A stretch of DNA of 12,006 bases from Ruminococcus sp. (GTDB lineage: Bacteria; Bacillota; Clostridia; Oscillospirales; Ruminococcaceae). The stretch spans positions 1-12,006 of the forward strand of contig JAFYET010000396.1 of NCBI GenBank assembly GCA_017544125.1, written 5' to 3'. The notes under the pieces were generated by a model. That model searched no databases and had not been told where the DNA came from. It was given only the letters and a program-made list of their open reading frames with translations. Of the stretch, positions 1-7,400 are shown piece after piece; position 1 is the stretch's first letter, and each line of letters begins with the position of its first letter. Made by a program: the position numbers and the translations under genes.

Positions 1-954
1 AGGCGTGGTACCCAGCGACTGGGGTGCGCCAGATACGCCCTGCTCGTTTCTGCATCTTGCAGCAAGGTGATAGGGTGAAACGCCCGATTGCTTTGCTGCG
101 TCCATAAAGGTCTGCGCATAGCTGTACTTAACGCCTGTGTCGGGTGCGGTGAAGCTGCCTTTCATAAAGGTGTCGGCAAGTATAGCCTTAACGCCGTCAA
201 TGTTATGTACGCTCGGGTTGTAGGAAAGGTTTTCAAACATGAAAATGTTGGTATCATCAAGGAAATTTCGTGGGTCAAGGTAATAGGCGATTATCTCATC
301 AGATGCCTGCACCCAGCTGCCGTCAAGCCCGTACCATGTGCCGGTAGCAGGGTCATAAGCGCCCTCTTTCATCGACTTCCATGAATCCAAAGCATATGAG
401 GGAACTAAGCTCCTGCCCAGAACGCACTCCTCTTTAAGCACGTAGTTCCAGTCAAGACCCGTCTTCTGCGCCATGAATATCCAGTTGGGGTGATCCTTGT
501 GCAGTTCTCTTAGCATGGGCTTGTAGCTGTCGGGGAAACCCTGGCTCTTCATGTAGCTTTCAAATTCCTTGTCGCTCATGCCTGTCTTGGCTGTCGTCTC
601 GGTATTTGCTGCCGTAGTGTTCGAGGCTGTCGAAGTGCTTGACGATGCTGCTGTATCAGAATTGCTCACAACATCTATGTACCATGCGCTTACATAACCC
701 GTCGTGCCGCCTGCGGTTATCTTGTACCACTTCTGCCCCGACGAGTCGTTAGCCTCACCCTTGATCGTTACGCTCGTACCTTCGCTGATAGATGTGATTA
801 TTGAATTGTTGGTGCCGGCACCTGTTCTTACATTCAGAGAATCAGCCGTTACCACGCCGGTTTTTGCAGAAGCGTTTAGAGCTGACAGCTGAACCATTGT
901 AAGAGCAACCGCAGATGCACACAGTGCGCTGAGCGCACGACCAAAAAGACCCAT
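1..954 (-). CDS. Exported SH3b + N-acetylglucosaminidase-like cell-wall hydrolase, 3' end outside window
   Basis: Reading the minus strand from the ATG at 954-952 gives 318 codons open to the window edge, so the C-terminus is missing. Residues 1-30 are a Sec signal peptide ending in LNASA before Lys31. Residues about 31-93 form a bacterial SH3 domain (ADSLNVRTGAGTN, then KWYKI and GYVSAWYID), which in this family binds the wall. A Ser/Thr/Ala linker covers about 94-122. From about 123 the protein resembles clostridial SH3b-glucosaminidases: HPNWIFMAQKTGLDWN at about 153, YYLDPRNFL, and YHLAARCRNEQG with Glu304 as a plausible catalytic acid. The likely role is extracellular cleavage of peptidoglycan glycan strands during growth or division. 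The start is supported by AGGAAG ten bases upstream and by a consensus promoter. Endo-beta-N-acetylglucosaminidase is the usual database name; exact bond specificity cannot be read from the sequence. Confidence 0.88.
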   Translation of the reverse strand, partial: MGLFGRALSALCASAVALTMVQLSALNASAKTGVVTADSLNVRTGAGTNNSIITSISEGTSVTIKGEANDSSGQKWYKITAGGTTGYVSAWYIDVVSNSDTAASSSTSTASNTTAANTETTAKTGMSDKEFESYMKSQGFPDSYKPMLRELHKDHPNWIFMAQKTGLDWNYVLKEECVLGRSLVPSYALDSWKSMKEGAYDPATGTWYGLDGSWVQASDEIIAYYLDPRNFLDDTNIFMFENLSYNPSVHNIDGVKAILADTFMKGSFTAPDTGVKYSYAQTFMDAAKQSGVSPYHLAARCRNEQGVSGAPQSLGTTP

Positions 955-1032
955 TTTGTATTCACTTCCTAACTTTTTTACATATTATCCTGAATTTTTA
1001 TTCATTTTCCTGTTTCAGGGGGTGTATTTAAT

Positions 1033-1061
1033 ATTATAATAGGAGAGCCTTTATTTGTCAA
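1033..1061 (-). promoter_or_regulatory. Consensus sigma-A promoter of the glucosaminidase gene
   Basis: On the minus strand a perfect -35 TTGACA (1061-1056) and perfect -10 TATAAT (1038-1033) are separated by exactly 17 bp. Transcription should begin near 1026, giving a leader of about 72 nt. That leader can form a weak stem from CCTGAA (1019-1014) pairing with TTCAGG (994-989), a 6-bp arm around a 19-nt loop. A perfect 12/12 promoter suggests strong vegetative expression of the wall hydrolase. Confidence 0.85.
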
Positions 1062-1241
1062 GGGGCAATCTGTTCATAGAAAGTTTACAAAAGAACAAAT
1101 TTACGGCTTTTTAAAAGATTACAAAGTGGTTACATCTATATTTGGTGTACGATAATAGGGTCAGGAACTATATTTAGTTGAAGGGAGCATCTCGTCAAAT
1201 AGTAACCAAAATTTCGGACACTTTTTTGTATGGAATAACAA
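1062..1241. other. Intergenic stretch with no recognisable gene
   Basis: This AT-rich stretch lies between the two divergent promoters. I see no convincing gene or tRNA in it. It contains a short AACTA/TAGTT inverted repeat near 1168-1181 and several TTACA words. A minus-strand reading frame of 104 codons covering 1136-1450 has no ribosome binding site and runs antisense to the cohesin leader, so I do not call it. Confidence 0.5.
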
Positions 1242-1270
1242 TAGATTTTTTTGGAATCATTTGTTATAAT
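1242..1270 (+). promoter_or_regulatory. Extended -10 promoter of the cohesin gene
   Basis: TATAAT (1265-1270) is preceded by TG at 1262-1263, forming TGTTATAAT, an extended -10. The hexamer 17 bp upstream, TAGATT (1242-1247), is a weak -35, which is common with extended -10 elements. Transcription should start near 1277, about 200 nt before the start codon at 1481. Confidence 0.7.
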
Positions 1271-1276
1271 ATGTCT

Positions 1277-1467
1277 TACCGACAACACTCGAAATATCGG
1301 TGTTATCGGGGGATAAGCGAGAATCGAGTCGGGAGCGAAAAATAAACCGTACAAAATTTCCCGCAGTTCCCAAGTGTGTAAAATTTTCGGAGCGGATGAA
1401 TGGGCGAGGGCAAGAAAGAAAGCTCCCCGCCCACTCATGAGCTTCCACATTACCTGAGCAGACCCTA
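1277..1467 (+). promoter_or_regulatory. Long structured 5' leader of the cohesin gene, class not recognised
   Basis: Between the promoter and the AGGAGG ribosome site lies about 190 nt with several strong inverted repeats. A 10-bp stem with one mismatch pairs 1279-1288 with 1300-1309 around an 11-nt loop. A GC-rich hairpin spans 1396-1438: ATGA with TCAT, TGGGCG (1401-1406) with CGCCCA (1428-1433), then GGG with TCC/CCC across mismatches. Between them, AAAATTT near 1353-1359 can pair with AAATTTT near 1381-1387. The GC hairpin has no T-run, so it is not an intrinsic terminator. I compared it from memory with the c-di-GMP, c-di-AMP, THF, guanidine, ZTP and fluoride riboswitches and saw no match. 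It may control translation or mRNA stability; this is inference from structure and length. Confidence 0.5.
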
Positions 1468-1480
1468 AGGAGGTAATACT

Positions 1481-3292
1481 ATGAAAAAGCTGAAGGTAAG
1501 CAAGGCTGCAATAGCTGTTTCAACAGCAGTGCTGATGACATCGAGCCTGCTGACACCTGTTATATCTGCATCAAGCACCAACAAGCTGACCCTCACCCCT
1601 GATAAATACGAGATAAAGCCGGGCGAGAGGATAGCTGTGTCACTTGACTATTCGCCCTCTGAGTCGGGCGTTGCAGGCTTTACCATAGATGTTCACTATG
1701 ACCCGAATTCTGTAAGCGTTTATGTCCCCAAGGAGGATATGAGCGCAAACAGCCCCTTCTCGGTAGTCACCAATAATGAGTTTGACAACGGCGTTATAAA
1801 GATAGTCGGTGCAAATATGAGCGGCACTAACGTGACAGGTCACGGCAAGATAACGACCCTCTATTTTGACGTTAAGGACACGGCAACGGGTACATTTGAC
1901 TACTGGATAGATGTTGAGAATATGGTGGCTGATTCAAGCAGCGCCTATGTAAACGCTAACTACAGCGTGCCTACCAAGAGCGACCCTGTAAGCGTAAGCG
2001 TCAAGGGCAAGGAAGAGACTAAGGTAACGACCAAGGCGACCACTAAGGCTACTACCAAGGCAACAACTAAGGCAACAACTAAGGCAACGACCAAGGCTAC
2101 TACCAAAGCCACTACAAAGGCTACAACTAAGGCGACAACAAAAGCCACAACTACCACAAAGGCAACAACTACGACCAAGGCGACTACGACAACCAAGACT
2201 GCGACCACTACCAAAGCAACTACAACGACCAAGGCAACAACGACCAAGGCTCCCGAGACGACCAAGGTGACAACTACCACCAAGGCACCCGAGACGACCA
2301 AGGTAACAACTACAACAAAGGCTCCCGAAACAACTAAGGCAGCTACAACAACCAAAGCAGCCGAGACTACAAAGGCGGCAACAACTACCACCAAGGCAGA
2401 AGTTACAGCAGAGCCCGAGGTTCTCCCCGAGGAGGAGAAGATCGAGGTAGTATCTTCACCCGAGGGGCAGATACTTTACAGCTATAACCAGCAGGGCGGC
2501 GACTTCAACTCAGAGAGCACCGTGCAGTATTGCTTTGACCTGAGCGAGTATGCCGGTGATCTTGAGGGCAAGGCTGATATCGAGGTCAAGGTAGCATCGA
2601 GCGGCAACGTTTCAGGCGCTTTAGGCTTCGGCACTAACGACGGTATGTGGCAGTCATATGAAAACTCCACAACAGGCGGCACAGAGGCAGTTTGGCAGGC
2701 AAACGATGTTGACCTTTCACAGTTAAACGGTACAGCAGCAGTTCAGTTCTACTACATAAAGGACGGCGCTGAGGTAAATATCGAAGACGTAAGCATCAAG
2801 CTCTATGAGAGCGGCGACGAGGAAACGGCAGTTGACGCTGACGGCTCTGATGATGAAGATGACGGCGAGCAGGACGACACAGCCGATACAACAGACGAAG
2901 ACGATACTGACGACACAGATGATGATGACGACGTCTACACCGACGACAACGGTGATGACGAGAACGCTGATGAAGACATTGACGCCGACATCGAAGATGA
3001 TGAAGACGAAGACGCTGATGGTTATGATGAGGACGAAACATATGAGGAGGGCGAGAGCATAGACCACTCAGACCTTACATATGACGGCGACATCACAACG
3101 CTTGACAAGGCAGCAGTAGAGAGCAAGGTCGCAGACGCAGCCGAGCAGGCAGGCTCAAACCCCCAGACGGGTGACAGCACAGCACAAAATGTAAGGCTTT
3201 TCATAATGATAATCTCAGAGTGTGTACTGGCATATTCGGGCTTCGAAGTAATGCTAAACAAGCTGCTTTTCGGCAGGAAGGAAGATAAATAA
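1481..3292 (+). CDS. Cell-surface cohesin protein (anchoring-scaffoldin-like) with Thr/Lys linker and NPQTG tail
   Basis: This 603-aa protein has a signal peptide at 1-30 (cleavage likely after VISA). Residues about 35-176 resemble a cohesin: KLTLTPDKYEIKPGERIAVS, AGFTIDVHYDP and GKITTLYFDV are typical strands. Residues 183-306 are a Thr/Lys/Ala linker opening with ten TTKA units. Residues about 320-444 form a beta-rich module with many aromatics, possibly carbohydrate binding; I cannot name its family. Residues about 445-527 are extremely Asp/Glu rich. The tail carries NPQTG (560-564), a hydrophobic stretch (571-592) and a basic end, as in sortase substrates. Single-cohesin sortase-anchored proteins such as ScaE tie cellulosomes to the wall in R. 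flavefaciens, so an anchoring or dockerin-docking role is likely. The start is fixed by AGGAGG (1468-1473) seven bases upstream. It stands alone, between its own promoter and a terminator. Confidence 0.85.
   Translation: MKKLKVSKAAIAVSTAVLMTSSLLTPVISASSTNKLTLTPDKYEIKPGERIAVSLDYSPSESGVAGFTIDVHYDPNSVSVYVPKEDMSANSPFSVVTNNEFDNGVIKIVGANMSGTNVTGHGKITTLYFDVKDTATGTFDYWIDVENMVADSSSAYVNANYSVPTKSDPVSVSVKGKEETKVTTKATTKATTKATTKATTKATTKATTKATTKATTKATTKATTTTKATTTTKATTTTKTATTTKATTTTKATTTKAPETTKVTTTTKAPETTKVTTTTKAPETTKAATTTKAAETTKAATTTTKAEVTAEPEVLPEEEKIEVVSSPEGQILYSYNQQGGDFNSESTVQYCFDLSEYAGDLEGKADIEVKVASSGNVSGALGFGTNDGMWQSYENSTTGGTEAVWQANDVDLSQLNGTAAVQFYYIKDGAEVNIEDVSIKLYESGDEETAVDADGSDDEDDGEQDDTADTTDEDDTDDTDDDDDVYTDDNGDDENADEDIDADIEDDEDEDADGYDEDETYEEGESIDHSDLTYDGDITTLDKAAVESKVADAAEQAGSNPQTGDSTAQNVRLFIMIISECVLAYSGFEVMLNKLLFGRKEDK
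2027..2398 (+). repeat. Thr/Lys-rich linker repeat inside the cohesin gene
   Basis: Residues 183-222 are ten back-to-back TTKA tetrapeptides. They are followed by TTTTKA variants, then three APETTK-type units, up to residue 306. Synonymous codons vary freely (ACA, ACC, ACG, ACT; AAG, AAA; GCA, GCT, GCG, GCC), so the protein pattern has been kept while the DNA has diverged. Such linkers separate modules in ruminococcal scaffoldins and are probably O-glycosylated. The near-repetitive DNA is also liable to copy-number change and to assembly error. Confidence 0.9.
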
Positions 3293-3337
3293 ATAACCCC
3301 TTGGCAGGGATCTATGCTTAAACGGCTATATTGAAGG

Positions 3338-3376
3338 AAAAACCGCAAGCGCACCTAAAATGCGCCTGCGGTTTTT
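3338..3376. terminator. Bidirectional intrinsic terminator
   Basis: AAAAACCGCA on the left pairs with TGCGGTTTTT on the right. After one A/C mismatch, GCGCA pairs with TGCGC around the loop CCTAAAA. The stem is flanked by A5 and T5, so it can stop transcription of both the cohesin gene (plus) and the convergent M23 gene (minus). Confidence 0.9.
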
Positions 3377-3390
3377 GCTGCTGTGATATA

Positions 3391-4101
3391 TCATTTTATC
3401 CCCAGCGGGTTTATATAAGCGATAGGGTCTGTCCACTCGCCGTTTTGCTTAATGGCAAAGTGCAGGTGTGCGCCCTCGGTGTTCTCGACTACCGCTGTGT
3501 CGCCCACATAGCCGATGATGTCGCCTGAGTTCACCTCATCGTCCACCGCCACAGCCACGGCACTTGTCAGGCTGTAATAATGCCCCACTATGCCGTTTCC
3601 GTGGTCAACTGTCACGCAGTAGCCCCATAGCGTGTCTTCCCAGACTTTTGTCACTACGCCCTTGTTCATAGCCTTGACAGCCGTTCCCTTGTCGGCTTTT
3701 ATGTCAACGCCGTCATGGGTCTTCCATACGCCCAAGGTCTCGCTCTTGACAAGCTCGCCGCCGCTGAACGGGTTTATTATCTCGCCGTTTACGGGCATGA
3801 TGTTTGGCTGGGTGTTGTATTCCTTGTCGTTTTTGATGTCTTTACCCGTGCTCTCATCGGGCAGCACCTCACTGACCGAGCTGTCATCACGCTGGGGCTT
3901 CTTTACGTCCTTTTGCTTTGCCTCTGCCTGCTCTGTTATCACACTGTCGGGTATATTTAGCTCAAAGCTCTCGTTCACCGAGCCTATCGCCTTGCTGTAT
4001 GCGAGAATGCCCGCCCCCGCCATTACCGCAAGGCTTGCGGCTGCTGTGATGTAAAGCCCCTTTGCCCCGAGAACCTTTGCTATCCTGTTTTGAGATTTCA
4101 T
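3391..4101 (-). CDS. Membrane-anchored M23 (LytM) peptidase, SpoIIQ-like
   Basis: The 236-aa protein has one N-terminal membrane span at about 15-35, a polar spacer (40-100) and a C-terminal LytM domain from about 105. The zinc and catalytic residues are all present: His129 and Asp133 in THDGVD, His174 in GHYYSL, and His212-x-His214 in AHLHF. It should therefore be an active endopeptidase cutting peptidoglycan cross-links outside the membrane. The short size and single anchor match SpoIIQ, the forespore protein that pairs with SpoIIIAH during engulfment; clostridial SpoIIQ proteins keep the zinc site, unlike that of Bacillus. A general M23 hydrolase is the alternative, since no sporulation neighbour is visible. 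The start is backed by AAAGGAAAG upstream. It is convergent with the cohesin gene and divergent from the M4 gene. Confidence 0.85.
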   Translation of the reverse strand: MKSQNRIAKVLGAKGLYITAAASLAVMAGAGILAYSKAIGSVNESFELNIPDSVITEQAEAKQKDVKKPQRDDSSVSEVLPDESTGKDIKNDKEYNTQPNIMPVNGEIINPFSGGELVKSETLGVWKTHDGVDIKADKGTAVKAMNKGVVTKVWEDTLWGYCVTVDHGNGIVGHYYSLTSAVAVAVDDEVNSGDIIGYVGDTAVVENTEGAHLHFAIKQNGEWTDPIAYINPLGIK

Positions 4102-4181
4102 AATTCATCTTTCCTTTCAATAAGCCTTGCGGCTGTTTGGGATTATTATTGACGGGCAAAAGGGAATATATTCATATAAAA

Positions 4182-4220
4182 ATACAATTGTATGCGTTTG
4201 TATACAAAAATATACAAACG
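4182..4220. promoter_or_regulatory. Cluster of perfect palindromes, operator-like
   Basis: Three overlapping symmetric sites lie here. ATACAATTGTAT (4182-4193) and TTTGTATACAAA (4197-4208) are perfect 12-bp palindromes. CGTTTGTATA (4195-4204) also matches TATACAAACG (4211-4220) as a perfect 10-bp inverted repeat with a 6-bp spacer. There is no T-run or GC stem, so a terminator is unlikely. They lie about 80-120 bp upstream of the M23 start codon, which suits a regulator dimer site. The regulator is unknown. Confidence 0.5.
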
Positions 4221-4225
4221 ATACT

Positions 4226-4270
4226 GATAAAGATAAAGATATAGATAAAGAGAAAGAAGAAGATAAAGAG
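4226..4270 (+). repeat. Purine-rich GATAAA-type tandem tract
   Basis: An almost unbroken run of GATAAA, GATATA, GAGAAA and GAAGAA hexamers gives a plus strand nearly free of C. It is imperfect, so it is an old or drifting repeat. On the minus strand it would be a pyrimidine-rich stretch in the 5' leader of the M23 gene if that transcript begins upstream of it. Confidence 0.6.
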
Positions 4271-4282
4271 TAAGAGCAAGAA

Positions 4283-4288
4283 ATTATA
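4283..4288 (-). promoter_or_regulatory. Possible -10 element for the M23 gene
   Basis: The minus strand carries a perfect TATAAT at 4288-4283. The hexamer 17 bp upstream is GGCACA, matching TTGACA only in its last three bases. If used, the leader would be about 175 nt and would include the pyrimidine-rich tract and the palindrome cluster. No better vegetative promoter was found nearer the start, but a sporulation sigma factor might use another site. Confidence 0.3.
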
Positions 4289-4325
4289 CGGACGGACGGT
4301 CGTGCTGTGCCAGAGCCTGCCATAA

Positions 4326-4355
4326 ATTGTGACAAAACTTAATAATTGTCACAAT
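4326..4355. promoter_or_regulatory. 10-bp inverted repeat upstream of the M4-VWA promoter
   Basis: ATTGTGACAA (4326-4335) and TTGTCACAAT (4346-4355) are exact inverted repeats with a 10-bp spacer. The centre lies at about -58 relative to the predicted start near 4398, and the right arm ends 7 bp before the -35. This is where a dimeric activator often binds. The spacing differs from CRP-type sites (TGTGA-N6-TCACA), so I do not name a regulator. Confidence 0.5.
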
Positions 4356-4362
4356 AAAGCTG

Positions 4363-4391
4363 TTGCAATCTGTTAATAAATATGTTATAAT
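4363..4391 (+). promoter_or_regulatory. Sigma-A promoter of the M4-VWA gene
   Basis: -35 TTGCAA (4363-4368) and -10 TATAAT (4386-4391) are spaced by 17 bp, and TG at 4383-4384 extends the -10. Predicted transcription start is near 4398, leaving a leader of about 45 nt. Confidence 0.8.
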
Positions 4392-4396
4392 AAATT

Positions 4397-4425
4397 TATA
4401 CATAACCACAATTACCGTATGTATA
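4397..4425. promoter_or_regulatory. 8-bp inverted repeat at the transcription start
   Basis: TATACATA (4397-4404) and TATGTATA (4418-4425) are exact inverted repeats with a 13-bp spacer. They cover the predicted start site just before the ribosome site AGGAG (4429-4433). They could form a weak AT hairpin or a repressor site. Confidence 0.35.
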
Positions 4426-4443
4426 GGCAGGAGTGATTAAAAT

Positions 4444-7400
4444 ATGAAAAGACCACGCATTCTTACCACTCTGCTTGCCCTTGTCATTGCGGGAACTGCT
4501 GCTGTTGACAGCTTCTGCATATATGACGTTTACGGGCAGAGCGCTAAGGGAGCTGTTGCTGCGGCTGCCGAGAACAAGAGTGAAGATGACAAGGAAAAGG
4601 AACAGGTCCGCAAAGAGCGTGAAGCGCAGGAGGGCGTGCTTTTACAGATAGCACAGGAGGGCAATGTAAGCTACACCCCCTCGCAGATCGACACCGATGA
4701 TGATTTCAAGGTGCTCGATTCTACCCAGGCGCTGGAATTCTTGCAGCAGATAGGTGACCGCTTCGGCATTGAAGATGCAGCGGGCGAGTATACCGTCACA
4801 TCTGAGGCAACGACCAACGATTCGCACCTGTATTTTTTGCAGCAGAAGTTTAAGGACATACCCGTTTTCGGCTCGACCATAACTATGGAAGCCGATAACG
4901 ACGGCACAGTGCGCAGCGTTGAGGGCAGCCATGTTGATGTTGACCCCGATATGGATACCGAGCCCGACATTCTTGTTGATGAGGCAAGAAAGATAGCCGA
5001 CACCTACGCTCAGACAAAGCTGGGCTATGTGGCAGGCGAGTATGACCTGGCCAGCGGCGGCGTTGTGTTCAACCCCAAAAAGAGAGAAGACGTTATTCTC
5101 TGCTACTGCTATTATGTAACTGCCCCGGGCAGCAGCGTTGTAAAGGCTGTAATAATGGTAGATGCTGAGACAGGCTCTATAAGCGGCACAAAGCCCATGA
5201 TCAATTCAGAGATGATAACCCTTGACAGCAAGGGGCTGCCGAATATAATGCCTATCGGGCAGGACGGCAAGCAGGTAAAGGTCAGGGTATATAAAAACAG
5301 CGACACCGAGTATCTGCTCAGAGATGACGATGCGAAGATAGAAGTACACGCCTGTGACAGGAACAAGGGCGAGTATACCGAGACGGAGCTAAAAGAGCTG
5401 CCCGTTGTGGCGTATGACCCCAACAAATCAGGCTGGAAGGATATCGACGATAAGGTGCCCGACCCCAACGCCGTAGATGCCCTTGCAAACCTTGAAAAGG
5501 TAACTGATATGTACTCAGCCAAGTTCTCACGCAAGGGGCTTGAGAATAAGGACGACAGCGTTGTGCTGCCCGTGTATGTGGGCGTTCAGAGATACGGCGG
5601 CACTGACTGGACGGGCAATGCCGCAGTATACGGCGGCGAGTATATGGTAGTAGGTCCCTACACCGAGAAGGAAGACGGCACTGTAAAGGACGCTTCCTGC
5701 GCATCATACCTTGATGTTATGGGTCATGAGTATACACACGCAGTTCTCTCGCACGACTCGACTATCGAGCAGAGAACTTATGACGAGGAGAGCGGCGAGT
5801 CATACGCTAAATCAGTCCAGAGCGCTATCCACGAGGGCTATGCTGATATATTCGGCGAATTCTGTGATGACTATGCAGATGACGGCACATTGAACGGCAC
5901 CTGCAACTGGTCGAGCTTTGCAAGAAACATGGCAAGCCCCACCATAACCGAATACAGCCAGTATACCGAGTTCACCACCGACGGTCACGACGGTGCTGCA
6001 CTTATATCCTACCCCGTATACAAGGCTGCAACAGCGCAGAAAAACAGCATATCTACCGATAAGCTGGCTTCACTTTTCTACTATTCGATGCCCCATATAA
6101 CCTCATCTATGAGCTTTAAGGAGCTGCGCCATATGCTTGAAAAGCGTGCGGCGATATCTGTTAACAGCGGCTCAACGACACTCAGCCTTACCGAAGGCGA
6201 GCTTGAAACGCTTATCGACAGCTTTGACGAGGTGGGCATACCCTCATCATTCATCAACAGATTAAATCAGGGCGGCAGCGTTATAGTCTATGATAAGGAT
6301 GACAATATCTGCGATAACTACCACATCAAGGTGGTAAGGCTTTATGACAAGACAAGCACGCCTCTTATTGATGAAGACGTGACAAAGAATGAATTCAAGC
6401 TGCCTGCCGAGCTGCCTAACGGCATTTACAGGTTTGTCCTCACCGATACTGAGGACGCAGGGCTTGAATATTCCTACGATGTTATAGTTAACGACCAGAA
6501 CGACACCAACAAGAGCGAGAAGTATAACGACACTATAAAATTCTACACCAAGTTCGGTTCCAAGGAGCGTGAGGTGGTAATGGTGCTTGACGTTTCCGGC
6601 TCTATGAGCGGTGAGCCTATGACACAGACAAGGCTCTCGGCACAGAAGTTCGTAAACACCGTTTTGGGCGAAGCACCTGCTACAAAGATAAGCATAGTTA
6701 CATATTCAAGCTCGGCTAATACCGTTATAGAGTCATCAAACAAGAAGAGCCAGCTGGTATCTCTCATAAGCGGGCTTTATGACGGGGGCGGCACGAATAT
6801 CTATGACGGCCTGCAAAAGGCTAACGATATACTCGAGCGCTCAAAGGCACCCAAGAAGCAGATAGTTCTGATGTCTGACGGCTACCCCAACGAGGGCAAG
6901 AGCGAAAACGGCAGCTATGCACAGCCCTGTATCGACTATGCCGAGGAGCTCAAATCAAAGGATATACTCATCTACTCCCTCGGCTTCTTCCACTCACTCA
7001 GCGGCTCTGAAAAGGACGAGTGCTCGGCACTTATGAGCGCTATCGCAACACCCGGCTATTACTTCGAGGTCGGCTCGGCTGCCGATGTGCAGTTCGTGTT
7101 CAACGACCTGGCAGACCAGGTGTCGGGCGGCAATTACATCTATATACGCATTGCCTGCCCTGTTGACGTTATCGTAAAGTATAAAGACCAGATACTCAGC
7201 TCTGTAAAGAAGTCTTTCAACACCCGTACCGACTTCGGCACCCTGACCTTTGACAGCGAAAAGGGCGACGAGAAGGACGACGATGACGACGACGACAGCA
7301 GCAAGAGCAAGAAGAAAGACGATGATGACGACGAGGAAAGCGGCAGCACATCATCTGATGATGAGGTAAAGATACTCAGGCTCAAAGACGGTGTTGATTA

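Noticed and set aside
1396..1438. Intrinsic terminator or attenuator before the cohesin gene
   Set aside because: The GC-rich hairpin is not followed by a T-run, so premature termination is unsupported.
1136..1450. Minus-strand frame of 104 codons opposite the cohesin leader
   Set aside because: No ribosome binding site, no recognisable domain, overlaps the promoter and leader of the plus-strand gene.
1277..1467. Known riboswitch (c-di-GMP, c-di-AMP, THF, guanidine, ZTP, fluoride) in the cohesin leader
   Set aside because: None of the conserved core words of these classes that I remember is present; kept as unassigned structured RNA.
1960..2394. Minus-strand frame of 144 codons made of Val/Ala repeats
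   Set aside because: It is the exact antisense of the Thr/Lys linker repeat; no ribosome site and repetitive composition set by the real gene.
2027..2398. CRISPR array or satellite-like DNA repeat
   Set aside because: The repeat unit is 12 bp, in frame, without spacers, and translates to a linker within a clear gene.
4160..4200. Sporulation sigma-F or sigma-G promoter for the M23 gene
   Set aside because: A GCATA word is present on the minus strand, but no acceptable -10 lies 14-17 bp downstream.
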